Shown: piece after piece, positions 1-5,960 of the stretch
How positions within the stretch are numbered: the first letter of the stretch is position 1
How the letters are laid out: each line of letters starts with the position of its first letter
Assembly (NCBI GenBank): GCA_031259645.1
Contig: JAIRLC010000023.1
Coordinates: forward strand, 1-12,483
Length of the DNA: 12,483 nucleotides
Direction of reading: 5' to 3'
From: Prevotellaceae bacterium
GTDB lineage: Bacteria; Bacteroidota; Bacteroidia; Bacteroidales; UBA932
Translations under genes and position numbers: made by a program
Notes under the pieces: model-generated
What the model was told of the DNA's origin: nothing
Database searches by the model: none
The model's input: the letters and a program-made list of their open reading frames with translations, nothing else

Positions 1-68
1 CCCCCCCGGACTCGAACCGGAATTTAAAGTTTAGGAAACTTTCGTTCTATCCCTTGAACTAGGAGGCC
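1..68 (-). tRNA. tRNA-Arg (anticodon CCU), 3' end cut by window edge
   Basis: On the minus strand a cloverleaf can be folded by hand. The acceptor 5' strand GGCCTCC (68-62) is followed by TA, a D arm with stem GTTC/GAAC and an 8-nt loop, then an anticodon stem AAAGT/ACTTT (42-38 with 30-26) closing the loop TTCCTAA, anticodon CCT. A 4-nt variable loop follows, then a T arm with stem TCCGG/CCGGG around the loop TTCGAGT (16-10). Only the first four bases of the 3' acceptor strand (GGGG) lie inside the window, so the last three pairs, the discriminator base and any encoded CCA are not visible. It reads AGG codons. It starts 6 nt after the fabH stop codon in the same direction, so it could be processed from the end of the fabH transcript. 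Confidence 0.93.
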
Positions 69-74
69 GCGGAA

Positions 75-1064
75 TTAATAAGCCCACTTGTAGTATTGTG
101 CGCCCCAGGTAAACCCTGCGCCGAAAGCGGCGAGAATCAACGTGTCGCCTTTCTTGAATTGTTTTTCGTAATCCATGAGCACCAGCGGAATGGACACTGC
201 TGACGTATTGCCATAGTGGGCGATGTTAATCAACACCTTGTCGGGCGAGAGCCCCATGCGTTTCCCTGTAGCGTCAATAATACGGAGATTGGCTTGATGC
301 GGTATCAGATAGGCAATCTCATCGGCGGTGAGGTTATGCTTCTCCATCATCTCAGCGGCCGTGTCGGCCATGCGGCTTACGGCGAATTTGAATACCGCCT
401 GCCCATCTTGATGGATAAAGTGTTCGCGGTTGCGCACCGTTTCTTCCGTAGGTGGATACTTCGAGCCACCGGCTTTTTGGTATAAGTACTTGCGGCCGAT
501 GCCGTCCACGTGTAAAATTTCATCAATCAAGCCCAGCCCTTCGAAGTTCGGCTCAATGAGCACCGCCACAGCGGCGTCACCAAACAGGGGACAAGTAGTG
601 CGGTCGGTGTAATCGGTGATGGACGACATTTTTTCGGCCGCCACCACGATGATTTTTTTATATTTTCCCGTTTCAATAAATCTGGCTGCTGTGGTCAACG
701 AAAATAAAAATCCGGAACAGCCCGCATTGATGTCGTAACCCCAGGCATTCAGAATGCCCACCTTGTCGCAAATGATGTTGGCTGTAGCAGGAAAGGGCAT
801 ATCGGGGGTTACCGAACAGCAGAGGAGAACGTCAATTTCTTCGGGTTTGGTATTGGTTTTTTTCAACAGTGCATCCACGGCTTTGGCGCCCATTACCGAT
901 GTGCCGGCGTGCGATTCTTTGAGGATATGCCGTTCTTTAATGCCGGTTCGCGAGGTGATCCACTCGTCGGAGGTTTCTACCATTTGCGAAAGTTCTTCAT
1001 TGGTGAGGATATAATCCGGCAGATAGCCGGCAATACCTGTTATAGCTGCGGTTGGAGTTGTCAT
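75..1064 (-). CDS. fabH: Beta-ketoacyl-ACP synthase III (FabH)
   Basis: Condenses an acyl-CoA primer, usually acetyl-CoA, with malonyl-ACP to start type II fatty-acid synthesis in the cytoplasm. The protein has 329 residues, normal for FabH. The thiolase-fold catalytic triad is visible: Cys116 in the context NAGCSGF, His256 in PHQANLR and Asn286 in YGNTSA. The N-terminal TSDEWI..RTGI segment (31-42) and the C-terminal GAGFTWG (315-321) are also typical. The ATG overlaps the plsX stop by one base (TAATG), which fixes the start and suggests translational coupling. It is the last protein gene of the DUF177-rpmF-plsX-fabH operon; a tRNA-Arg follows after 6 nt. Primer preference (acetyl or branched-chain) cannot be read from the sequence. 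No odd features were seen. Confidence 0.97.
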   Translation of the reverse strand: MTTPTAAITGIAGYLPDYILTNEELSQMVETSDEWITSRTGIKERHILKESHAGTSVMGAKAVDALLKKTNTKPEEIDVLLCCSVTPDMPFPATANIICDKVGILNAWGYDINAGCSGFLFSLTTAARFIETGKYKKIIVVAAEKMSSITDYTDRTTCPLFGDAAVAVLIEPNFEGLGLIDEILHVDGIGRKYLYQKAGGSKYPPTEETVRNREHFIHQDGQAVFKFAVSRMADTAAEMMEKHNLTADEIAYLIPHQANLRIIDATGKRMGLSPDKVLINIAHYGNTSAVSIPLVLMDYEKQFKKGDTLILAAFGAGFTWGAQYYKWAY

Positions 1065-2014
1065 TATTCGATTTCTAATGCCTCAGTTATTTTTTCTACT
1101 AATCTTACCTGTACGGCGTGTTCTGTTTGCAAAATCATATTCTCAATGGCTTTGGGAGAGGAGGCGCCATGCCCGATGATAATAGGCGCATTCACGCCAA
1201 GTACCGGCGTCCCGCCGTATAGTTCGTAGTTGAAGCGATTGAAATATTCATTGTCTATTCCTTGTCTTTTAGCCAGTGCATACATGGCTTCGGCCTGCTT
1301 TAACACGACGTTGCCCACAAATCCGTCAGCGACTATCACGTCGGCTATTTCGCCCGAAAATAAATGATTAGATTCGATATTGCCCACGAAATTATATTCC
1401 GCAGTATCTTGCATTAATTTATGCGCTTCTTTGGTTTGCAGATTGCCTTTTTCTTCCTCTTCGCCGATATTCAGCAGCGCCACCCGTGGGTTTTCAATGC
1501 CGCTCATGTGTTTGGCGTAAATAGTGCCGAGCAGTCCGTATTGATACAATACGTCGGGCTTGCAATCCACGTTTAGTCCCACATCGAGGATGATGGCCGT
1601 GCCTCCCGTCAGCAAAGGATATTCGCTCGCAATGGCCGGACGGATGATGCCCGGAATGGCTTTTACGGTGTACATGGCTCCGGCCAGCATGGCGCCTGTG
1701 CTTCCGGCGCTGGCAAAGCCGTCAATCCGCATCTTGGCCAGGGCGCCAAAGCCTACGGTGATACTCGAATCCGGCTTTTGCTGGAAGGCTTTTGCCGGAT
1801 GGTCATTCATTTCAATAACTTGTGAGGTGTGTATAATGTCAAATTTTGCCACATCAAATCCAAAATCCTTGCATAACGTGGCAATCTGTTCATTGTCGCC
1901 AAACAACACCAAGCGTGTTTTCGATTGTATGCGCGAATAGGCTTGAATAGCTCCAAGCACTATATTCTTCGGGGCATAATCTCCCCCCATCGCGTCAATT
2001 CCTACTCGTATCAT
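1064..2014 (-). CDS. plsX: Phosphate acyltransferase PlsX
   Basis: Converts acyl-ACP and phosphate into acyl-phosphate, the donor used by PlsY to acylate glycerol-3-phosphate in phospholipid synthesis; a peripheral membrane enzyme. It has 316 residues, slightly shorter than many family members (about 330-345). Family marks in order: the N-terminal DAMGGD (7-12), SAGSTGA (102-108), NIGEEEEKGN (182-191), VADGFVGN (228-235) and the C-terminal YGGTPVLGVN/IGHGASS block (266-286). The ATG at 2014 is 12 nt after the rpmF stop; its stop shares one base with the fabH start. The order rpmF-plsX-fabH is a widely conserved operon arrangement that couples ribosomal protein supply to lipid synthesis. It is probably driven from the TAnnTTTG promoter upstream of the DUF177 gene, since no internal promoter was recognised. 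Confidence 0.97.
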   Translation of the reverse strand: MIRVGIDAMGGDYAPKNIVLGAIQAYSRIQSKTRLVLFGDNEQIATLCKDFGFDVAKFDIIHTSQVIEMNDHPAKAFQQKPDSSITVGFGALAKMRIDGFASAGSTGAMLAGAMYTVKAIPGIIRPAIASEYPLLTGGTAIILDVGLNVDCKPDVLYQYGLLGTIYAKHMSGIENPRVALLNIGEEEEKGNLQTKEAHKLMQDTAEYNFVGNIESNHLFSGEIADVIVADGFVGNVVLKQAEAMYALAKRQGIDNEYFNRFNYELYGGTPVLGVNAPIIIGHGASSPKAIENMILQTEHAVQVRLVEKITEALEIE

Positions 2015-2026
2015 AGGATACCGGTA

Positions 2027-2209
2027 TTAAGCAGTAGCTTTTTCTATCATCAAACGGCCGCGGTAATAACCACATTCTGGGCATACACGGTGGTATAGAA
2101 CAGTTGTGCCGCAGTTGGAACAGTTTGATAGTGTCGGCATTTCTGCCTTGTCATGGGTTCTACGTTTATTGCGGCGTTGTTTGGATATTCGATGTTTCGG
2201 ATGTGCCAT
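2027..2209 (-). CDS. rpmF: Ribosomal protein L32 (bL32)
   Basis: A 60-residue component of the large ribosomal subunit. The N-terminus MAHPKHRISK followed by a run of basic residues (RRNKRR, 12-17) is characteristic. Four cysteines at 30, 33, 43 and 46 (two CxxC pairs) form the zinc-ribbon knuckle, so this is the zinc-binding form of L32, not the cysteine-free paralogue some bacteria use under zinc limitation. The gene lies 19 nt after the DUF177 stop and 12 nt before plsX, all on the minus strand. The start codon directly follows an AT-rich short-period array that fills the gap from the DUF177 gene. Confidence 0.97.
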   Translation of the reverse strand: MAHPKHRISKQRRNKRRTHDKAEMPTLSNCSNCGTTVLYHRVCPECGYYRGRLMIEKATA

Positions 2210-2249
2210 TATTTCTTATTTTTAAATTTTAATTCTTAACTCTTAACTC
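2210..2249 (-). repeat. Degenerate 7-nt array running from the DUF177 C-terminal codons to rpmF
   Basis: Read on the minus strand the stretch parses as consecutive 7-mers: GAGTTAA, GAGTTAA, GAATTAA, AATTTAA, AAATAAG, then AAATA and the rpmF ATG. The first three units encode the last residues of the DUF177 protein (E-L-R-V-K-N) and its TAA stop. Later units drift away from the consensus. The array has the same style as those after etfB, etfA, the S23 gene and the acyl-CoA dehydrogenase gene. Confidence 0.7.
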
Positions 2250-2693
2250 ATCAAGTTTTTTTATCATTTCTTTGTTGCATAATCCTTCGGGATGTATGCG
2301 CTGTATGGGCAAATTTACATTAATACTGTCAAACAAAAATTGCGATAAATCAATTTCATCTTCTGCCGGATCAAGGATCATTATTTCGTCGTCGGCTTCC
2401 ATCCCGGTCGTTACCTTACCGAATTTTACGAGTAGCCGGCCTTCATAATTTACAGGTGCGTCAAGCTCGTCAAGACAGCGGTCACATTCTACTTTTACAT
2501 TTCCCGTAATCTTTACATCCAATTGCAGTAAAGCGGAATGTTTTTCTAATACTATTTCAGAAAAAAGCTTACCATGCTCGATCTCAGATCCTTCAAATAA
2601 AGTAAAGAACAAATCATCTATGTCGAACGTAAACGTATGTTTTCCCGGCTCTAAGCCCTTAAACGTTAATTTATAGTTATTTACGCTTCTCAT
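2229..2693 (-). CDS. DUF177 / YceD-family protein
   Basis: A conserved companion of rpmF. In E. coli the homologue YceD precedes rpmF; members have been linked to 23S rRNA or large-subunit maturation, but the molecular activity is not settled. From the chosen start the protein has 154 residues (MRSVNNYKL...), with the family's CDRC pair at Cys70 and Cys73 in the centre, an acidic segment at about 99-115, and a C-terminal EGLCNKEM motif (136-143). A longer open frame extends upstream to 2762, but its extra residues are a low-complexity F/L/I stretch encoded across the -7 promoter box at 2712-2719, so they cannot be translated from that promoter. An ATG two codons upstream (2697-2699, MGMRS...) is an alternative start. 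The last codons (LRVKN) come from a short-period repeat, so the tail may not be conserved. Confidence 0.88.
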   Translation of the reverse strand: MRSVNNYKLTFKGLEPGKHTFTFDIDDLFFTLFEGSEIEHGKLFSEIVLEKHSALLQLDVKITGNVKVECDRCLDELDAPVNYEGRLLVKFGKVTTGMEADDEIMILDPAEDEIDLSQFLFDSINVNLPIQRIHPEGLCNKEMIKKLDELRVKN

Positions 2694-2711
2694 TCCCATA
2701 AAAATGGAATA

Positions 2712-2719
2712 CAAAGATA
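2712..2719 (-). promoter_or_regulatory. Bacteroidota-type -7 box (TATCTTTG) for the DUF177-rpmF-plsX-fabH operon
   Basis: The minus strand reads TATCTTTG, an exact TAnnTTTG match. It would start transcription near 2705-2708 and leave a leader of roughly 6-15 nt before the ATG at 2699 or 2693. No clear TTG-type -33 element was found; the expected region is A/T-rich. The box is mirrored by the box at 2751-2758 on the other strand. Confidence 0.7.
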
Positions 2720-2750
2720 ATAAAAAAATGAAATAATGAAAAAAATCTGC

Positions 2751-2758
2751 TATCTTTG
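2751..2758 (+). promoter_or_regulatory. Bacteroidota-type -7 box (TATCTTTG) for ridA
   Basis: An exact TAnnTTTG match, 29 nt before the ridA ATG, giving a predicted leader of about 25 nt. The -33 region is A-rich with no clear TTG. Together with the opposing box at 2712-2719 it forms a 9-bp perfect inverted repeat (ACAAAGATA ... TATCTTTGT) with 31 bp between the arms. Confidence 0.7.
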
Positions 2759-2787
2759 TCAAAGTAGAATTTATAAAACAGTCGATT

Positions 2788-3186
2788 ATGAAACAGATTA
2801 TTTTTAGTCCTCATGCGCCGAAAGCGGTAGGCCCATACAGCCAGGCGGTGGAGGTTAATGGTACCTTATATATGTCAGGGCAACTTCCTATTGACCCGGA
2901 AACCGGAAAATTTGTGGAAGGAGGTGTGAAAGAGCAAACCAAACAATGTTTGCACAATATCGGAGAAATACTTACGGAAGCGGAGTACAGTTTTCACGAT
3001 GTAGTAAAATCAACGGTGCTTTTGGCCGATATGAACGACTTTGCGGCGATGAATGAAGTGTATGCTTCTTTTTACACGGAGCCTTATCCGGCGCGGGTGG
3101 CTTTTCAGGTCGGGAAATTGCCCATGGGCGCTTTGGTTGAAATAGATACAATAGCAGTAAAAGATAAAACAGAGGAGGAAATTTGA
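2788..3186 (+). CDS. ridA: RidA family 2-iminobutanoate/2-iminopropanoate deaminase
   Basis: RidA proteins hydrolyse reactive enamine/imine intermediates released by PLP enzymes such as threonine dehydratase, giving 2-keto acids and ammonia; they act as cytosolic trimers. The protein has 132 residues. Features of the active deaminase subgroup are visible: GPYSQA (15-20) with Tyr17, MSGQLP (29-34), the substrate-binding arginine at Arg103 in PARVAF, and Glu118 in LVEIDTIAV. The acidic tail KDKTEEEI extends a few residues past the usual family end, and its stop overlaps the ATG of the next gene (TGATG), suggesting translational coupling. Transcription is likely from the TATCTTTG box at 2751. 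Nearby pdxB makes the PLP cofactor of the enzymes RidA protects against, but it lies 6 kb away in another unit. Confidence 0.96.
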   Translation: MKQIIFSPHAPKAVGPYSQAVEVNGTLYMSGQLPIDPETGKFVEGGVKEQTKQCLHNIGEILTEAEYSFHDVVKSTVLLADMNDFAAMNEVYASFYTEPYPARVAFQVGKLPMGALVEIDTIAVKDKTEEEI

Positions 3187-3503
3187 TGGAACCAAACAAG
3201 AATAATGAAATCAGTATTGAATTGAGTGAAGAAATGGCGCAAGGCACGTATGCCAATTTAGCGGTTATTTCTCACTCGAGCAGTGAATTTGTGCTTGATT
3301 TTGTACGCCTGATGCCCGGCATCACCAAGGCGAAAGTGCAAAGCCGTATTATCCTCATGCCCGAACATGCCAAACGCCTGTTGGCCGCCTTGCAGGATAA
3401 TGTGTCGAAATATGAAAGCGTCCACGGGAAAATTAAAGCGAACAACGGCGTCGGAATGCCGCCCATTCCCATGACTTTCGGGAATAATACGGCCCAGGCA
3501 TAA
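3186..3503 (+). CDS. DUF3467 family protein
   Basis: A 105-residue cytoplasmic protein of unknown function. It matches my memory of the DUF3467 consensus: an N-terminal IELSEEMAQGTYANLA block (10-25), HSSSEFVLDFVRLMPG (30-45), then AKVQSRIILMPEHAKRLLAAL (48-68), and a Gly/Pro/Met-rich low-complexity C-terminus. The ATG overlaps the ridA stop by one base (TGATG); a TTG one codon upstream could also be read but is less likely. No signal peptide or membrane segment is seen. It is probably co-transcribed with ridA, and possibly with etfB 29 nt downstream. No catalytic motif could be identified. Confidence 0.9.
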   Translation: MEPNKNNEISIELSEEMAQGTYANLAVISHSSSEFVLDFVRLMPGITKAKVQSRIILMPEHAKRLLAALQDNVSKYESVHGKIKANNGVGMPPIPMTFGNNTAQA

Positions 3504-3532
3504 AGACTTTTAATTAATCATACACTTAAATT

Positions 3533-4408
3533 ATGACTACATCGTTGAAAATTGTTGTGTTGGCGAAACAGGTGCCCGATACACGCAATGTGGGAAAGAA
3601 CGCCATGAAAGAGGACGGAACGGTAAACCGGGCTGCGCTTCCTGCCATTTTTAATCCCGAAGACCTGAATGCGCTGGAGCAGGCTTTACGCCTCAAAGAT
3701 CGCTATCCGGGTACAACCATCCATTTATTGACTATGGGTCCCGGCCGTGCGGCTGATATTATTCGCGAAGGTTTGTTCCGTGGCGCCGACGGCGGGGTGT
3801 TGCTTACCGACCGCAAGTTTGCCGGCGCTGATACGCTTGCCACCTCTTACGCTTTAGCGCAAGCCCTGCGCAAGCTGCAACCCCACATTGTGATTGCCGG
3901 CCGGCAGGCCATTGACGGCGATACTGCGCAGGTAGGCCCTCAAGTGGCCGAGAAACTGGGCTGGCCGCAGGTTACCTACGCCGAAGAAATTATCTCGTAC
4001 GACGGCAAGGAAATGGTGATTAAACGCCGCTTGGAGCGCGGTGTGGAAACCGTATCCGCCTCGTTGCCGTTGGTGGTGACAGTGCATGCTTCGGCGCCCG
4101 GCTGCCGCCCGCGTCACGCCAAGCAATTGCTCAAATACAAACACGCCAAAACCCTGTCGGAAATTCAGGAGGCCGGCGCCGATTATGATACCGGATTGAA
4201 GAATGTGGATTATTTACGTGTCCCCGAATGGGGCGTGGCCGACGTAGGGGGCGAAGAAATACAATTCGGATTGTCGGGATCGCCGACTAAGGTGAAGAAA
4301 ATCGAAAATATCGTTTTTCAGGCAAAAGAATCGAAAAAACTTACCGCTACTGATGGCGATATTGATGGTTTAATCAAAGAATTAATGGCTAACCACACTA
4401 TTGGCTAA
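3533..4408 (+). CDS. etfB: Electron transfer flavoprotein beta subunit (EtfB)
   Basis: Partner of EtfA. Together they carry electrons from acyl-CoA dehydrogenases, or bifurcate them, depending on subtype. It has 291 residues, longer than the usual 250-265, mainly through extra sequence near the C-terminus. The N-terminus has KIVVLAKQVPDT (6-17), followed by FNPEDLNALEQALRLKD (40-56). The nucleotide-binding AGRQAIDGDTAQVGPQVAE block lies at 122-140. The DGDTAQVGP form resembles clostridial bifurcating EtfBs, where the site holds FAD; the mitochondrial type, which binds AMP, has a DDxxQTG-like form. This distinction is from memory and remains an inference. The EtfB signature continues into the LPLVVTVHASAPGCRPR region (178-194). 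The stop codon lies at the start of a short-period array that separates it from etfA. It is high in GC compared with the nearby S23 gene. Confidence 0.96.
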   Translation: MTTSLKIVVLAKQVPDTRNVGKNAMKEDGTVNRAALPAIFNPEDLNALEQALRLKDRYPGTTIHLLTMGPGRAADIIREGLFRGADGGVLLTDRKFAGADTLATSYALAQALRKLQPHIVIAGRQAIDGDTAQVGPQVAEKLGWPQVTYAEEIISYDGKEMVIKRRLERGVETVSASLPLVVTVHASAPGCRPRHAKQLLKYKHAKTLSEIQEAGADYDTGLKNVDYLRVPEWGVADVGGEEIQFGLSGSPTKVKKIENIVFQAKESKKLTATDGDIDGLIKELMANHTIG

Positions 4409-4471
4409 TTATGAATTATGAGTTATGAATTATTAGTGTCATAATCACCTAATCTCTTAATCACTAAGTGT
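4407..4471 (+). repeat. Composite 7/8-nt array between etfB and etfA
   Basis: The gap parses as 7-mers AATTATG, AATTATG, AGTTATG, AATTATT (4407-4434), then a linker, then 8-mers TAATCACC, TAATCTCT, TAATCAC (4442-4464) and TAAGTGT. It begins inside the etfB stop codon. The 23 nt at 4442-4464 recur perfectly at 7715-7737. No promoter or hairpin was recognised. Confidence 0.75.
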
Positions 4472-4474
4472 AAA

Positions 4475-5491
4475 ATGAATAATATTTTAGTTTATTGCGA
4501 AATCGAAAGCGGCAGGGTTGCCGATGTGAGTCTGGAACTGCTTACCAAGGGACGCGGACTGGCCGCCCAACTTGGATGTAAGGTGGAAGCCCTTGCTGTT
4601 GGAAGTAAACTTTCGGGTATCGAAAAAGAGTTGATGAATTATGGTGCGCATATTATACATGTGGCCGATGAGGAACGCCTCGACCCGTTTCGTACCTTGC
4701 CTCATGCCGCTATCACTATCGGCGTGATCAAGACGGAGCAACCGCAAATTGTGCTGTTTGGCGCCACCAGCGTGGGGCGTGACTTGGCGCCGCGCGTGTC
4801 GAGTGCGCTGAAAAGCGGATTGACGGCCGACTGTACCAGCCTTGAAATCGGCGACCACACCGATACCAAAGGAAATACTTACACCAACCTGTTGTATCAA
4901 ATCCGTCCCGCTTTCGGCGGAAACATCATCGCCACCATCATCAACCCCGACCACCGGCCGCAAATGGCCACTGTGCGTGAAGGTGTGATGAAAAAAGAAC
5001 CGCTGCCGGCGCTCGTACAGGGTGAAGTGAAAAAAGTGGATGTGGGAAAATATGTGCATGACGCCGATTTTGCTGTGCGCATCATCGAACGACATATTGA
5101 AGACCGGAAGGTGGATATTAAAGGCGCTTCCATCATCGTGTCCGGCGGGTACGGCGTGGGCAGCAAGGAGAATTTCAAACAACTGTTCGACCTTGCGGCG
5201 GTGCTGGGCGCTGAAGTGGGCGCCTCGCGCGCGGCGGTTGACGCCGGCTTCGCAGACCACGCCCGTCAGGTGGGACAAACAGGCGTTACCGTGCGTCCGA
5301 AACTTTACATCGCTTGCGGTATTTCTGGACAAATCCAGCACACAGCCGGCATGGATCAATCGGCCATCGTGATTTCCATCAACCCCGACGCCAATGCGCC
5401 CATCAACCAGCTTGCCGACTATGCTGTCGTCGGTGACATGAATGAGGTGATCCCTAAAATGATTAAGAGCTACAGGGAGAATAGCAAGTAG
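4475..5491 (+). CDS. etfA: Electron transfer flavoprotein alpha subunit (EtfA)
   Basis: FAD-carrying subunit of the ETF heterodimer, 338 residues. The N-terminal ETF alpha/beta domain starts ILVYCEIESGRVADVSLEL (4-22). The C-terminal FAD-binding domain carries SGGYGVGSKENF (223-234), GASRAAVDAGF (249-259), RQVGQTG (264-270), the ACGISGQIQHTAGM loop (280-293, with His289) and NPDANAPI (303-310). All expected FAD contacts seem present and there is no ferredoxin-like extension. It lies 66 nt after etfB and before the acyl-CoA dehydrogenase, with only the small S23 gene in between, so it probably serves that dehydrogenase. The next acceptor (quinone, ferredoxin or NAD-linked partner) is not encoded here. 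Its stop is followed at once by an octamer array forming the left arm of an inverted repeat. Confidence 0.97.
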   Translation: MNNILVYCEIESGRVADVSLELLTKGRGLAAQLGCKVEALAVGSKLSGIEKELMNYGAHIIHVADEERLDPFRTLPHAAITIGVIKTEQPQIVLFGATSVGRDLAPRVSSALKSGLTADCTSLEIGDHTDTKGNTYTNLLYQIRPAFGGNIIATIINPDHRPQMATVREGVMKKEPLPALVQGEVKKVDVGKYVHDADFAVRIIERHIEDRKVDIKGASIIVSGGYGVGSKENFKQLFDLAAVLGAEVGASRAAVDAGFADHARQVGQTGVTVRPKLYIACGISGQIQHTAGMDQSAIVISINPDANAPINQLADYAVVGDMNEVIPKMIKSYRENSK

Positions 5492-5494
5492 TTA

Positions 5495-5521
5495 GAAGTG
5501 TAGAAGTTTGGAAGTGTAGAA
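5495..5521 (+). repeat. Left arm of 27-nt imperfect inverted repeat bracketing the S23 gene
   Basis: Starts 4 nt after the etfA stop and is built of 8-mers GAAGTGTA, GAAGTTTG, GAAGTGTA, GAA. It matches the reverse complement of 5917-5943 at 23 of 27 positions. All four differences are transitions: three become G-U pairs in RNA and one is an A-C mismatch. The array continues inward as GAATTAGA and GGTTTG up to the S23 start codon, where pairing with 5907-5916 may extend the stem with a bulge. Confidence 0.8.
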
Positions 5522-5534
5522 TTAGAGGTTTGGA

Positions 5535-5903
5535 ATGAAAAAGACGCAATCATTTAAAGATTTGTTGGTATGGCAAAAAGCGTATAAGTTTACGTTGAAT
5601 GTATATCGTATTTCAGAAAAATTTCCACAACAAGAACGTTATGGAATAACTTCTCAACTTCGAAGAGCTTCTGTTTCAATTGCAGCCAATATTGCGGAGG
5701 GGTATCGCCGTATTGGGAAAAAGGATAAACTACATTTTTTTAATATCGCCCAGTCTTCCTTAGAGGAATGTAAATTTTTTATTATGTTGTCGTTTGACTT
5801 GCTTTATTTTAATTCTTTAGTTAATGATGAATTTAATCAACAAACCGATGAAGTCGGCAAACTTTTGAATGCATACTGCCATGCTATACTCCAAAATTCC
5901 TAA
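5535..5903 (+). CDS. Four-helix-bundle protein, S23 / 23S-rRNA intervening-sequence family
   Basis: A 122-residue protein of the S23 (IVP) family, first known from ORFs inside intervening sequences of fragmented 23S rRNA. Members form four-helix-bundle pentamers; the DGR accessory protein Avd is a relative. Visible marks: an N-terminal FKDLLVWQKAYKF segment (7-19), the hallmark QLRRASVSIAANIAEGYRR (41-59), and a third helix around AQSSLEECKFF (72-82). No signal peptide or membrane segment is seen. No reverse transcriptase or template repeat is in the window, so there is no support for Avd. The gene is clearly AT-rich: by hand count 23% G+C in 5761-5820 against 65% in 6181-6240 of the next gene. 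It splits an otherwise GC-rich etfBA-dehydrogenase unit and lies between complementary repeat arms, which suggests insertion. Its biological role is unknown. Confidence 0.93.
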   Translation: MKKTQSFKDLLVWQKAYKFTLNVYRISEKFPQQERYGITSQLRRASVSIAANIAEGYRRIGKKDKLHFFNIAQSSLEECKFFIMLSFDLLYFNSLVNDEFNQQTDEVGKLLNAYCHAILQNS

Positions 5904-5916
5904 AAATTCCTATAAC

Positions 5917-5943
5917 TTCTATACTTCTAAACTCCTATACTTC
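5917..5943 (+). repeat. Right arm of 27-nt imperfect inverted repeat bracketing the S23 gene
   Basis: Complementary to 5495-5521 as described there. It lies in an octamer array (ACTTCTAT, ACTTCTAA, ACTCCTAT, ACTTCTAA, ACTCCTAA; 5915-5954) that runs from near the S23 stop to 6 nt before the dehydrogenase ATG. The loop between the arms is 395 nt and contains the whole S23 gene. Confidence 0.8.
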
Positions 5944-5960
5944 TAAACTCCTAAAACAAC

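Noticed and set aside
2018..2027. 10-bp palindrome ATACCGGTAT between rpmF and plsX
   Set aside because: Too short to be called an operator and it overlaps the rpmF stop codon; no second copy was noticed in the window.
3183..3185. TTG as start codon of the DUF3467 gene
   Set aside because: The ATG directly following at 3186 gives a standard TGATG overlap and needs no rare start codon.
4487..5359. Long minus-strand open frame (about 290 codons) opposite etfA
   Set aside because: It mirrors a clearly real etfA with intact FAD motifs; its product is rich in His/Arg/Gln with no recognisable domain, as expected for an antisense frame of a GC-rich gene.
5535..5903. S23 gene as an Avd accessory protein of a diversity-generating retroelement
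   Set aside because: No reverse transcriptase, template or variable repeat is present nearby in the window; the general S23/IVP family fits better.
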